This document shows, one piece after another, positions 53,840 to 63,516 of a stretch of 64,000 bases of DNA (its first letter is position 1; each line of letters begins with the position of its first letter). The stretch comes from Ignavibacteria bacterium UBA2333 (GTDB lineage Bacteria > Bacteroidota > Ignavibacteria > Kapaibacteriales > Kapaibacteriaceae), in assembly GCA_002344895.1 (NCBI GenBank), contig DDUR01000053.1, forward strand, positions 1 to 64,000, given 5' to 3'. Below the pieces are notes generated by a model. It ran no database searches. It saw only the letters and a list, made by a program, of their open reading frames with translations, and was not told the DNA's origin. The position numbers and the translations under genes are program-made.

Positions 53840-55900
53840 ATGAAACCGTTCTCTGGCCGGGACTCACAGATTTGTCGCTGTATAGGACATCCCCTCGTTA
53901 GCCTTCTTGCGATAACATTCCTTGGTATCGCTGAAACAAAGGGTCAGCTCACTCCCGAACTCCGCGCGGGGGTAATCTCGGGGTCTGCAACACTGCGCGC
54001 TGATGCCGCAGCCTGCTGCCCGATATCATCAACTTCATTGTTAACGTCCTTATTTCTTGGAGCTGGTCTAGGTTACGATGTATCAACGTCTCTTTTGATC
54101 TATGCGCAGCTCGACGTGCGCACAACGTGGCGATCTGCAACGGCATCAGAACACACAATCATCCTGAATCCAACAACGTCGCCGCCATCAACACTACCTG
54201 CCCGATTTGACCATCTCGTTGGTCTCGTTTCTTTTGCACCTGGAATCGACGTCGGTGGAGGATACACATGGAACAATATCGTGTTCCGCGCCGGAGCGTC
54301 GTCACGATGGTACGCCGTGCCAAGCACCAGTTCACAATCAAGACTTGTTACTGACAACTCACATGCGATTGTACTCAATGGATTTGACGGAGTACAGGCG
54401 TGGAATACACGCAGAATCGACGGACACGTATGGTCCATCTGGTCTGACATATCCATTCATGTACCGTTCGTTCTTGAGAATCAGAACGTCCACATTGTAG
54501 CTGGAATCGAGTTGCCTGTCATCGATACACGCCAATATCTCGTAACGCAAGGACCTCAGGTTCGACTCGGTCTAGCATACACCTGGCCGTCACATCCGCC
54601 AGCACTACCGAATGTTGACGGACTAACGCCAGCTGCTCCGGTTTCTGATTCAACCTTCATAACCGAACTTCCTGACTTCTCGGTTGACCTGCCTGGTCTC
54701 ATGTTGCAACAACGTCTGCGCCTTGTTGCACTTCAGGGGCGTCATCCCGATACGTTATATGTAGAAACGGAAGAAACCGAAACACACGATCATCTGCCAA
54801 TACTACCCGTGCTGTTCTTTGACGAAGGATCGTTCACTATTCCGTCACGATTCCGCTCAGCGATATCTGCCTGGATCACACGTCGTGGTGACGTCGATGT
54901 AGCAACGGCAGCTCGCGCCAGCCTCGCGATTATAGCCGAACGTCTGAAACAGGATACAAACAATGTCCTGCGAATCGTTGGCACCACGTCATCATACGGT
55001 GCAGATACTGGCCTGGCTCTCGCCCGACAACGTTCGGAGGCCGTCCGGAATGAGTTTGTACAACTCGGAGTTAAACCGAGGCAGCTCGTCATCGAAACCA
55101 CGCTAACACCTCGACACCCTACCGTCGCGGCAGATCCGGCGGATGCTCCATTTGCACATGAGGAGAACCAACGTGTAGATCTCGTAGCACATGACGATGT
55201 ATTTGAACCAGTACTCGTTCGGCGTATCGTTCATGAATCTTCGGATGGCGTACTTGCTGCTCTTCTCGAGAACGAACCATCTGACCTACGGCCAACACGT
55301 CTCACACTCACGACAGGCCAACAATTGCTGGCCGAACGATCAGATCCACGTCAGTTACCAAACGAAACACGTTTTCCCGTTGATGTTTTCCACAATCTTC
55401 CTCACGGAATTCACACCCTTGTGGGGATAACATCGGAAAGGGGCAAAAGGGGCGCATCGGATTCGGTTACGGTGATTCGACGGCACAAAAAACGTGTTCA
55501 TCGCGACGTCATTGGAGGCCGAATAGTTGATCGAGTACGATTGATCGTATTCTCATACGACGAAACAGTCATTCGGGGTGCCAATCTCCGTAGAATCAAG
55601 ACCTTACGGTCAGAAATCTCATCAACAGATAGTATCAGAATTATTGGTCGTACCGACAATATCGGCGCATCGGCCTACAATATTGAAGTGTCACGGCGGC
55701 GTGCAATAGAAACGTCACGAGCTCTTGGTGTGGTACATGCCGACATTATCGCAAGTGGAGAAGGTGTCGAAACTGATCATCGTATCCCATCTCGGCGTGG
55801 CATAAACGACGTAGATCCAACCACAGGCAGATTCTCGGATCGCACACCTGAAGGACGTATGTACAACCGTACCGTCATTATTGAACGCATCCTTCGATAG
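53840..55900 (+). CDS. Outer-membrane protein with two OmpA-like domains (paralogue A)
   Basis: A 686-residue exported protein. The signal segment is about 17-35 (HPLVSLLAITFLGIAETKG). Residues about 37-250 look like a small barrel with the unusual ACCPISS cysteine pair. A first OmpA-like domain (about 315-460) starts LPVLFFDEGSFTIPSRF and ends EENQRVDLVAHDD; a middle beta region follows; a second domain (about 575-686) starts RLIVFSYDETVIRG and has GRTDNIGASAYNIEVSRRRA, the peptidoglycan-binding motif with Asp and Arg. The same layout and CCP motif recur in the gene at 60362. Ribosome-binding site AGGA just upstream of the ATG. Confidence 0.82.
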   Translation: MKPFSGRDSQICRCIGHPLVSLLAITFLGIAETKGQLTPELRAGVISGSATLRADAAACCPISSTSLLTSLFLGAGLGYDVSTSLLIYAQLDVRTTWRSATASEHTIILNPTTSPPSTLPARFDHLVGLVSFAPGIDVGGGYTWNNIVFRAGASSRWYAVPSTSSQSRLVTDNSHAIVLNGFDGVQAWNTRRIDGHVWSIWSDISIHVPFVLENQNVHIVAGIELPVIDTRQYLVTQGPQVRLGLAYTWPSHPPALPNVDGLTPAAPVSDSTFITELPDFSVDLPGLMLQQRLRLVALQGRHPDTLYVETEETETHDHLPILPVLFFDEGSFTIPSRFRSAISAWITRRGDVDVATAARASLAIIAERLKQDTNNVLRIVGTTSSYGADTGLALARQRSEAVRNEFVQLGVKPRQLVIETTLTPRHPTVAADPADAPFAHEENQRVDLVAHDDVFEPVLVRRIVHESSDGVLAALLENEPSDLRPTRLTLTTGQQLLAERSDPRQLPNETRFPVDVFHNLPHGIHTLVGITSERGKRGASDSVTVIRRHKKRVHRDVIGGRIVDRVRLIVFSYDETVIRGANLRRIKTLRSEISSTDSIRIIGRTDNIGASAYNIEVSRRRAIETSRALGVVHADIIASGEGVETDHRIPSRRGINDVDPTTGRFSDRTPEGRMYNRTVIIERILR
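55440..55453 (+). repeat. GGGGC-pair motif, site 12
   Basis: GGGGC blocks 9 bases apart, read as ERGKRGA; the codon frame differs from sites 1 and 13, so the DNA rather than the peptide is common. Confidence 0.75.
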
Positions 55901-55969
55901 GCTCCGCTGTAACACAATGCATCAGGTATGGTTGATGTATCATCGTAGACCGGTTATGCGGGACCTACG

Positions 55970-55977
55970 TACCTTTG
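55970..55977 (+). promoter_or_regulatory. TAnnTTTG -7 element (TACCTTTG) upstream of the VWA protein
   Basis: TACCTTTG with transcription expected near 55983, giving a leader of about 45 bases with GGAGG before the ATG at 56028. Confidence 0.5.
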
Positions 55978-55978
55978 C

Positions 55979-55995
55979 CTGTCTTACATAGACAG
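55979..55995 (+). promoter_or_regulatory. Inverted repeat at the predicted transcript start
   Basis: CTGTCT and AGACAG with 5-base spacer TACAT, right after the -7 element. It could be a 5' stem-loop or an operator for the VWA gene. Confidence 0.35.
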
Positions 55996-56027
55996 CAGTA
56001 TTGCAGTTTGATCACGTGGAGGTGAGG

Positions 56028-59000
56028 ATGAGAGTACCGATCCGCTTATTCACTCTGGGTGTCGTGTGTCTGGCAGTTACCGCCAAGGCTACCGCTCAGG
56101 ACTTTGCCATTCTTGCGAAGGAAATTCGAGCGTTTCCAAATATCAGGGCCCTTGTTTATTCGTTTAATCAGAACGGTCAACCACTGGTCCTGAATACAAG
56201 TGCACTTACCGTTCGTGAAAATGGAACGATCGTCTCACACATTGCAAATGGCATTGGTGACTCGACGGGAAGAAACGTAAGTATGATGTTCGTTATGGAC
56301 GCATCGTCCTCTACGCGAACAGGCACGACCTTCCCACAGGACATGCAAAAAACAGCCATAAAGGCTACGGAACGGCTCTTTGATAAGCCCCTCGACGAGG
56401 TTGGGCTGATTACATACGACAACCGTGCTACCCTCGTCTACGGGTTAACATCTACGCGACCACAATTTGCAAGTGTAGTCGATGGTATTGCCGCTGGAAC
56501 AGGCGACAACATTCCGGATGCACTGGCTGGTTCACCATACGGAGCATTTAGTCAACTCCAGAATGCATCAAATTCGCGAGCATTGATACTGTTTACTGAC
56601 GGTGCGCCATCTCTTCCAATTTCGTCACTCATCACGACTGCGCGTGCTTTTCGTATTGCAGTGTATGTCGTCGGCCTCAACACCTCACTTAGTGATGAGG
56701 TAAAACTTCTCGCTGATACAACGGGCGGACTCTGGGTTGAGAACATAACGACATCGGCTGATGCCACCGTGTACACACGAGCCTTTGCAGCTCATGCAAA
56801 AGGATTGCGGTATACAGAAGTCGAGTGGACGTCTAATCTCAAGTGCGCAACAACTGTCGGTATAGACCTTTCGACTTCATCTTCATCACGAACCGATACA
56901 TATACCGTCCCATCAACAGCACGTACACTTCTAACAGCTTCGGTAACGAGTCTCGACTTCGGTGAAGTTCAAGCTGGTGAGACACGTGAACTCTCTGTTA
57001 TGATAACTGCACGTAACGGTGACTGCTCCCTTGGATCCATTACTATTCCCAACAGTCGTTTTACGATCGTTGAGGGAGCGATCTCAGGACCCGATACACT
57101 CTCAGCAAATGAGTCAAGAACTATCCGTATCCGATTCACTCCTCTCGACTCATCGATTAATGTATCGACACTCACGATCGAATCTGAAGCATGCGATCAA
57201 GAAGTAGTGTACATGCGAGGAGGGTTCCGCGCTCGTGACCGTGCACTGCGCATAACGTCACCTAATGGTGGCGAACAATTGCAAGCTGGTCTACCGACCA
57301 CAATCACGTGGGAAGGAGCTCTACCGTCGGATATCGTTCGTGTTGATGTATCGACAGACGCCGGAACGTCGTGGGCGCCGGTTTCCGAAACCGCCGACGG
57401 TTTAGAAGCAACATGGATACCCGGTCCGGCAACTACAATACGGGGTCGTATCAGATTGCAGAGAACGGCAATTGATCCATCAAAAATCGTATCAACCGTT
57501 CCACAACGCGATCCCTTGTATGCAGCAGACTTTACACGCGATGGTCGACACGTTGTGACAGGTGGAGACGACCGTAGTGTTCGTCTCTATGATGCTAGGA
57601 CAGGAGAGCAAGTTCGTATCATCGGTACACATGGTGATTGGGTTTGGGCCGTCGCCTGTCACCCATCTCGCCCACTTGTCGCCACGGGTAGTCACGATGG
57701 CTCAGTACGCATCTGGAATTATGAAACTGCGACCCGCGTTGCACTGATTCCGGCATCTGATCGAATCTGGTCTGTTGCCTTCACAGCAGATGGTTCAACA
57801 CTGTTTGTTGGTAGTGACAGTGAAGTGATGCGCGTTAACACCGAAACGTGGGCAGTGGAACGAACACGACAGATTCCAGCTGGTAGTGGCTCTGTTCCCA
57901 ATGTGATCTACTCAATTTCTGTTTCTTCGGATGGGTCGCGCATCGTAACTGCTGAGGGTTCTCGTGTTGTAGTTCGTAACGCAACAACGTTAGACTCACT
58001 TGCAGGATTCTCCGGCCACGAAGGTCCAGTCTATGCAGTGGCCTTTTCACCAGATGGCTCGCGAATTGCATCTGGTGGAGCCGACCGGATCATTCGCACA
58101 TGGAATACAACATCTGCACAAGTTGTGAACGTCACACCTCTTGCAACGGGATCAATTCTGTCCCTACAGTATGCAACTAACGGACAGTTTCTTATCGCCG
58201 GTGGTGGAGATGCAACGGCGAAGATCTATTCTCCGAACCTGACACTTCAGAATTCGTTAGCCGGACACGCTGGCCTTGTGTACTCAGCCCGCCTTGATCG
58301 GACAAACGGATTCATCGTTACGGCAAGCACCGATTACACAGCACGTATTTGGGACATTGCCGGTTTGCGCACGATTGAAGATGTCAGCGATGCAGATTTT
58401 GCCATCGTTGGTGGCACGGCTGCACCTCTGGACCGAACGTTCGGCGACGTGGCCGTTGGAACTGGCGTTGATCGCAAGTTCACAATCATTGAGAATACCG
58501 GCAACAGTCCAGTGGTCGTGCGCGCAATCCGCATCGCTTCGGGTAATGTATCGGAGTTTGGTATTGCAACACCGTCTACACCAGTTACAATTCCAGCCAA
58601 CGGATCAATCGAAGTTATTGCGTCGTTTACACCAACAGCTACAGGTCAGCGATCTGTAGCCGTTGAATTCGAAACGGGAAGTGGCACAATTCGCTCCAAC
58701 CTCACTGGTAATGGTGTTGCTCCTCGTCTCCTTGTCACGCCGACAGTGTATGATTTTGGACGCAAGCTTGCCAACCAGCAAGAAGAAGATCTGACCGTCA
58801 ATATTGAGAATCCAGCCGGTGCATCAGCACCCGTCACAGTGAATTCAGTGACGATTGCAGGTCCTCAGAGTACGATGTATTCGGTAACGAGTGGAGGCGG
58901 ATCGTTTACGCTGTCGCCAGGACAGCGTCGTCCCGTCGTCGTTCGATTTACACCAACGGACCTCGGACGCTTTCCAGGCGTCATTGTTATCGATGATGCT

Positions 59001-60362
59001 GGAGCCACAATTGATCCCACAGTACGCATTTACGGAGAAGGTGCCGGAGACTCGCGTATTGAAGCTCCTGTTTCACTGATATTTGAGTCTGAACCGTGTT
59101 CATCGAAGGCCATCATACAAACGGTACAGGTATCTAATCGCGGAACAGCTACTCTGCGACTATTTGCCGTTGGTGTTGAAGGAGCTGATGCCGGTGAGTT
59201 CACGGTTTCTGGCGCCAATAACTTTCCGCTTGATGTAGCAGCTGGCTCAACAACGTCGTTCAGTGCAACGTTTCGTCCACGCACAGCTGGACCAAAGTCG
59301 GCCCGACTTGTGATCACGTCAAATGCTTTGAATGCTACGGCAGGCCGTACAACGGTGCCAATTATCGCACGTAAGGACTCGCTCTCTATAGAGCTCTCAC
59401 GGTCAACAGTAAACTTCGAGAATACACCTGAAGGCCGAACGGCGACGGAGCGATTGTTACTCATCAATTCGGGAACAGTTCGACGTCAGTGGCCGCGCGG
59501 TCCAATCAACCTCGGTGCATTCGTCATCGAATCAATTACACCCGACATCACGCAGCCGGGAGAACAGTCTGAAGTGACTGTGACGTTTAAGGGAGGTACA
59601 GCCGGTGAGTCATACAATGCTTCTTACGTGTTTCCTGATTCCACCTGTGGTCGAGATGTAACACTGACACTTCTTGCCAGCGTCAAGTCCTACATAGGAT
59701 GTACGGTGCGGATCGACTCGGTACGCACGTCGATTGGAAACACAGTAACCGTTCCAATTCATATTGACAACAAGGTAAATTTTGATCGGACAACGGTTAC
59801 TTCGATCAACGTTCAAATTTCGACCAATGGGTCTGTCCTCGTTCCAACCGGTGATACGCCTGCCGGCACCGTCACCAGTGACGGGCAACGAACGCTGACG
59901 GTTTCCCTGCCAATTCCAACGTCTGGAACGGCAACGACGCCGCTACAGTTCCGCGCACTCTGGGGAACTGAAGCATCAGCGATTCTGAGAATCGATTCTG
60001 CCTGGACAAACGACACACTTCTCATCACCACCGATGACGGTGTTGTTATCCTCGACGATATCTGCCGCGAAGGAGGGGCTCGTCTACTTGCCGTTGGAAC
60101 ACAGTCCGCATCGATTACGGTAGCTCCACTTCCTGCAGCAGGACCTGTTACTGCTCGTATCGGCGTGAGTGAACGCGGACGCACACGCGTTGAAATTGTG
60201 GACCTGGCAGGACGAACAATCAGAACGCCTTTTGACGCTCCACTCGTGCCGGGACTCTATGATGTGCCGATCGACACGTCAACCATGGAGAACGGTACAT
60301 ATTTCCTCATCCTGATCACACCTACTGAACGCATTTCACAACGACTGGATATCGTGAAGTAA
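56028..60362 (+). CDS. Giant secreted protein: VWA, WD40 propeller, ASH-type beta domains, T9SS tail
   Basis: A 1444-residue exported protein. Signal peptide at about 1-24; von Willebrand A domain (about 60-270) with MIDAS-like MMFVMDASSSTRTG and ALILFTDGAPS; an ASH-like domain (LDFGEVQAGETRELSVMI) near 310; a WD40 propeller at about 490-785 (ADFTRDGRHVVTGGDDRSVR, VRIWNYETATRV and others); further ASH/choice-of-anchor-type domains to about 1200 (FGDVAVGTGVDRKFTIIENT, YDFGRKLANQQEEDLTVNIE); a cohesin-like segment near 1235-1345; and a T9SS type A domain at the end (GLYDVPIDTSTMENGTYFLI). ATG 56028 has GGAGG at 56018-56022; a TTG at 56001 is less likely. Its stop shares one base with the start of the second OmpA protein. 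Confidence 0.85.
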   Translation: MRVPIRLFTLGVVCLAVTAKATAQDFAILAKEIRAFPNIRALVYSFNQNGQPLVLNTSALTVRENGTIVSHIANGIGDSTGRNVSMMFVMDASSSTRTGTTFPQDMQKTAIKATERLFDKPLDEVGLITYDNRATLVYGLTSTRPQFASVVDGIAAGTGDNIPDALAGSPYGAFSQLQNASNSRALILFTDGAPSLPISSLITTARAFRIAVYVVGLNTSLSDEVKLLADTTGGLWVENITTSADATVYTRAFAAHAKGLRYTEVEWTSNLKCATTVGIDLSTSSSSRTDTYTVPSTARTLLTASVTSLDFGEVQAGETRELSVMITARNGDCSLGSITIPNSRFTIVEGAISGPDTLSANESRTIRIRFTPLDSSINVSTLTIESEACDQEVVYMRGGFRARDRALRITSPNGGEQLQAGLPTTITWEGALPSDIVRVDVSTDAGTSWAPVSETADGLEATWIPGPATTIRGRIRLQRTAIDPSKIVSTVPQRDPLYAADFTRDGRHVVTGGDDRSVRLYDARTGEQVRIIGTHGDWVWAVACHPSRPLVATGSHDGSVRIWNYETATRVALIPASDRIWSVAFTADGSTLFVGSDSEVMRVNTETWAVERTRQIPAGSGSVPNVIYSISVSSDGSRIVTAEGSRVVVRNATTLDSLAGFSGHEGPVYAVAFSPDGSRIASGGADRIIRTWNTTSAQVVNVTPLATGSILSLQYATNGQFLIAGGGDATAKIYSPNLTLQNSLAGHAGLVYSARLDRTNGFIVTASTDYTARIWDIAGLRTIEDVSDADFAIVGGTAAPLDRTFGDVAVGTGVDRKFTIIENTGNSPVVVRAIRIASGNVSEFGIATPSTPVTIPANGSIEVIASFTPTATGQRSVAVEFETGSGTIRSNLTGNGVAPRLLVTPTVYDFGRKLANQQEEDLTVNIENPAGASAPVTVNSVTIAGPQSTMYSVTSGGGSFTLSPGQRRPVVVRFTPTDLGRFPGVIVIDDAGATIDPTVRIYGEGAGDSRIEAPVSLIFESEPCSSKAIIQTVQVSNRGTATLRLFAVGVEGADAGEFTVSGANNFPLDVAAGSTTSFSATFRPRTAGPKSARLVITSNALNATAGRTTVPIIARKDSLSIELSRSTVNFENTPEGRTATERLLLINSGTVRRQWPRGPINLGAFVIESITPDITQPGEQSEVTVTFKGGTAGESYNASYVFPDSTCGRDVTLTLLASVKSYIGCTVRIDSVRTSIGNTVTVPIHIDNKVNFDRTTVTSINVQISTNGSVLVPTGDTPAGTVTSDGQRTLTVSLPIPTSGTATTPLQFRALWGTEASAILRIDSAWTNDTLLITTDDGVVILDDICREGGARLLAVGTQSASITVAPLPAAGPVTARIGVSERGRTRVEIVDLAGRTIRTPFDAPLVPGLYDVPIDTSTMENGTYFLILITPTERISQRLDIVK

Positions 60363-62401
60363 TGAGCACAACACCAATGAATCGCACACTCGTTTCTCTG
60401 CTCATCTTCTCGTTCGTTTCGTTGTCGGCTGCAGCTCAGCAGACCGGTGCGTCTTCGATGGCAGAGAGAGCAAGACTTGGCCTGTTTGGCAACGTTGCCC
60501 TTGGCCTTCACATGGCAAATTTTTCTTCTATCCCTGGTACGCCAAACTGTTGTCCCGAATTCTCGACGGCAACAGGAATGGGCGTGTTTTTGGGAGCGAC
60601 GTATCTGACACCGCTTGACGAATCGCTGTCGTTAGATATTCGACTGTCCTATGCGAGTTACGGCGTCGACTTTCTTACCCGACAGAATCTTCCGATTCGT
60701 GATCAAAATGACAACGTCGTGGATGCAACAATTCGTCACGATTTGTCTGGCAGTTTCTCCATGATTGCCATCGAGCCCCTTCTTGGTTTTGCTCTTTCGG
60801 ACAATCTGCGTGCAATTGCTGGTGTGACCGCCGGTATCGTTGTAAGTGGAACGTTCTCGCAATCCGAAACTCTCGAGTCACCGGGCAACGTCACCTTTTC
60901 GGGTCTACAGTCGCGTGTTCGTAACTCGGTGGTCGATCGCGAAATGCCAGGCTTAACGTCGTTTATGCCAGGTCTGACACTCGGAATGTCATATGATCTA
61001 TCTCCTAACTCGAGTGGCACGATCATACTGACACCGGAAGTTCTGTTCACTCTTTCACCATTGACTGTTGCCTCCGATGTATCATGGAGACCACAGCACA
61101 TCCGTGGCGGGTTCGCATTACGATTCATCCCACCAGAGGTAGAAGATTCACTGACGGATATTGAGCTTCTGGCCGTTGCTCGATCAATGCGGCCACCATC
61201 GAAGTCTGATCCCAATACCGTCTTTGTGTCAAATGTTTCTGCAACAGGTGTAGATGACGGAGGTCGTACATCACCTGTGACGCAGGTACGAGTCGAAGAG
61301 TATGCTTCAACACGCGTCAGACCGCTGTTGCCGTATGTCTTTTTCGACCAGACATCAACAGACCTACCACAACGGTATCGCAGGGTTTCCGAGTCGGTTC
61401 GCGAGAAGTTCTCTCTCGAGAATTTCTATAATCTCGATGCTATGATCACGTATTATCACGTGCTCAATATCATTGGGAAACGGATGCAAGACGATCCATC
61501 GTCGTCGATTACGCTCACAGGAACAATTGATGAGTCCGAACTCAGCCTCGGCACTGGTCTGTCGCAAGCACGTGCTGCAGCAGTTAAGGACTACCTCGTC
61601 TCCACATGGGAAATCGAACCACGCAGAATCTCGATTCAGGCACGCACGATGCCCGAGTCACCATCAAAGTCAACTGACGATGATGGACGTGCGGAAAATC
61701 GACGCGTTGAGATCAGCTCCTCAAATCCAACAATTCTTGCTCCGGTCTCCTCCAACGATACCATGCGTGTCTTCCAGCCAGCTGGTATCCGCTTTGCACC
61801 GTCGATTGACCCCAAGGTTCCGATCGCCTCATGGACAATGTTCGTGACGGATGGTGAGCGCATTATTCGATCCTTCCATGCCGGAGAGCCCATTCCCCCA
61901 TCGGTCGACTGGCGAATCGATGAACAAGCTCTTCTGATTCCACGGTCACTTCGTGAGCTGAAGTATCTGCTCGTCGTGCGTGATAGTAACGGTCTTGTTG
62001 TACCGTCCGCAACACAAACAATTCCACTCAACCATGTTACGCTTGCCGACAAGGCAGGCTCGACATCGGATAAGTCGATCGACCGTTACTCCCTGATTCT
62101 TTTTGGGTTCGACCGTTCAGATCTGACACCGGCAAACAGTGTAATTGTTGACAATATCAAGAGCCGACTTTCACCGTCGTCTACCGTGAGTGTTCTTGGT
62201 TATACTGATCGCTCCGGTGCAGATGACTACAATCTTCGCTTGAGTGAACAACGCGCAAAGAGTGTTGCTCGAGCTCTTGGCCTACCTGAATCAACGGCTA
62301 AGGGACTCGGCGAAAACCTGCCTCTCTATGATAACAGCACACCAGAGGGTCGCTTCTACTCGCGTACCGTCGAGGTGCTTGTGGAGACACCTCGGAAGTA
62401 A
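60362..62401 (+). CDS. Outer-membrane protein with two OmpA-like domains (paralogue B)
   Basis: A 679-residue exported protein, paralogous to the one at 53840. Signal peptide at about 6-26 (LVSLLIFSFVSLSAAAQ). Barrel-like region about 35-255 with NCCPEFST matching the ACCPISS of the paralogue; first OmpA-like domain about 320-455 (LPYVFFDQTSTDLPQRYRR to GRAENRRVEISSS); middle Ig-like region; second OmpA domain about 570-679 with LILFGFDRSDLTPANSV and YTDRSGADDYNLRLSEQRAK. Coupled by TAATG to the VWA gene and to the next gene, so the three are one translational unit. ATG 60377 is an alternative start. Confidence 0.85.
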   Translation: MSTTPMNRTLVSLLIFSFVSLSAAAQQTGASSMAERARLGLFGNVALGLHMANFSSIPGTPNCCPEFSTATGMGVFLGATYLTPLDESLSLDIRLSYASYGVDFLTRQNLPIRDQNDNVVDATIRHDLSGSFSMIAIEPLLGFALSDNLRAIAGVTAGIVVSGTFSQSETLESPGNVTFSGLQSRVRNSVVDREMPGLTSFMPGLTLGMSYDLSPNSSGTIILTPEVLFTLSPLTVASDVSWRPQHIRGGFALRFIPPEVEDSLTDIELLAVARSMRPPSKSDPNTVFVSNVSATGVDDGGRTSPVTQVRVEEYASTRVRPLLPYVFFDQTSTDLPQRYRRVSESVREKFSLENFYNLDAMITYYHVLNIIGKRMQDDPSSSITLTGTIDESELSLGTGLSQARAAAVKDYLVSTWEIEPRRISIQARTMPESPSKSTDDDGRAENRRVEISSSNPTILAPVSSNDTMRVFQPAGIRFAPSIDPKVPIASWTMFVTDGERIIRSFHAGEPIPPSVDWRIDEQALLIPRSLRELKYLLVVRDSNGLVVPSATQTIPLNHVTLADKAGSTSDKSIDRYSLILFGFDRSDLTPANSVIVDNIKSRLSPSSTVSVLGYTDRSGADDYNLRLSEQRAKSVARALGLPESTAKGLGENLPLYDNSTPEGRFYSRTVEVLVETPRK

Positions 62402-63516
62402 TGCGCATCCTTGTCATCAATTGGCAGGACCGCACACATCCTCAGGCTGGTGGAGCGGAAGAACACCTCCACGAAATCTTCGGCAGAATTGCCGCAGCCG
62501 GACACGACGTACACCTGCTCTGTTGCTCCCATCAGGGAGCGGCAGAGCAGGAGTCGCTCGACGGATTGGTAGTACATCGAGGCGGATCGCGGAATGTGTT
62601 TAATTACTATGTGCCGTGGTGGTGGAAACGGTTTGGTCATCGATTGAATCCAGACCTTGTTGTTGATGACATCAACAAGATTCCATTCTTCAGTCCCCTC
62701 TTTATCCGTAAACCGATCCTCGGTATCATTCATCACTTTTTTGGTGATGACATCTTTAAAGAAACGAATGTTGTTGCCGGATCGTACGTGCGTTTCTGCG
62801 AGAATCTTGTCGGTCGCATATATCGACAAACTCCGATTTCCGTCGTATCCGAAAGTACACGTATTGAATGTATCTCCCGTGGCCTACCTGAAAAGAATCT
62901 TAGTGTGATCTACAATGGAATTGATCATCGAAGATATCCAATGTCAATCTCCACCAAGGCAGCCACTCCAACCATCGTTTCTTTTGGACGATTAAAGCGG
63001 TACAAATCTGTCGACCACATCATTCGTGCTCTTCCTACGATTGCTCAGACGATTCCAGATGTTCGACTTGAGATTCTTGGAGATGGAGACGATCGTCGGT
63101 TCCTTGAGAATCTGGCATCGGAACTTCAGTTAACAGACCGTATCACCTTCCACGGATTTGTCTCGAAAACAGATAAGATCCGATGGTTATCACGCGCACA
63201 TATAGCTGTAAACGCTTCGGTAAAGGAAGGCTGGGGGATCACAAACCTTGAAGCTAATGCATGTGGCACCGCCGTTGTAAGCGCAGATTCACCAGGATTA
63301 CGCGATTCCGTGCGAGATGGAGTAAGCGGACTTCTCTATCCCTATGGTGACGTAAATATGCTGTCACGACTTGTTAGTCGGGTACTTATCGATCGTAGTG
63401 AACGAGATCGTTTGAGTGAGGGTGCTTTACGCTGGGCGTCTACGTTCACATGGGAACGTAGTGCTCGTGAAATGTTAGATCTCTGTGAACGGGTTGTATC
63501 GCACCACACGCCGTGA
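62401..63516 (+). CDS. Glycosyltransferase family 4
   Basis: A 371-residue GT-B enzyme of the GT4 group. The N-terminal part has VINWQDRTHPQAGGAEEHL; the C-terminal donor-binding part has SFGRLKRYKSVDHIIRAL near 200, ILGDGDDRRFL and the EX7E motif in VKEGWGITNLEANACGTAVV near 275. It shares one base with the OmpA gene stop, so it is in the same unit; it may glycosylate these envelope proteins or build a surface glycan, though this is only gene-order inference. The stop overlaps the next GTG start. Confidence 0.88.
   Translation: MRILVINWQDRTHPQAGGAEEHLHEIFGRIAAAGHDVHLLCCSHQGAAEQESLDGLVVHRGGSRNVFNYYVPWWWKRFGHRLNPDLVVDDINKIPFFSPLFIRKPILGIIHHFFGDDIFKETNVVAGSYVRFCENLVGRIYRQTPISVVSESTRIECISRGLPEKNLSVIYNGIDHRRYPMSISTKAATPTIVSFGRLKRYKSVDHIIRALPTIAQTIPDVRLEILGDGDDRRFLENLASELQLTDRITFHGFVSKTDKIRWLSRAHIAVNASVKEGWGITNLEANACGTAVVSADSPGLRDSVRDGVSGLLYPYGDVNMLSRLVSRVLIDRSERDRLSEGALRWASTFTWERSAREMLDLCERVVSHHTP

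Noticed and set aside
53963..53984. G-run pair (GGGGG and GGGG) resembling the dispersed motif
   Set aside because: Blocks are about 13 bases apart and lack the terminal C, outside the common pattern.
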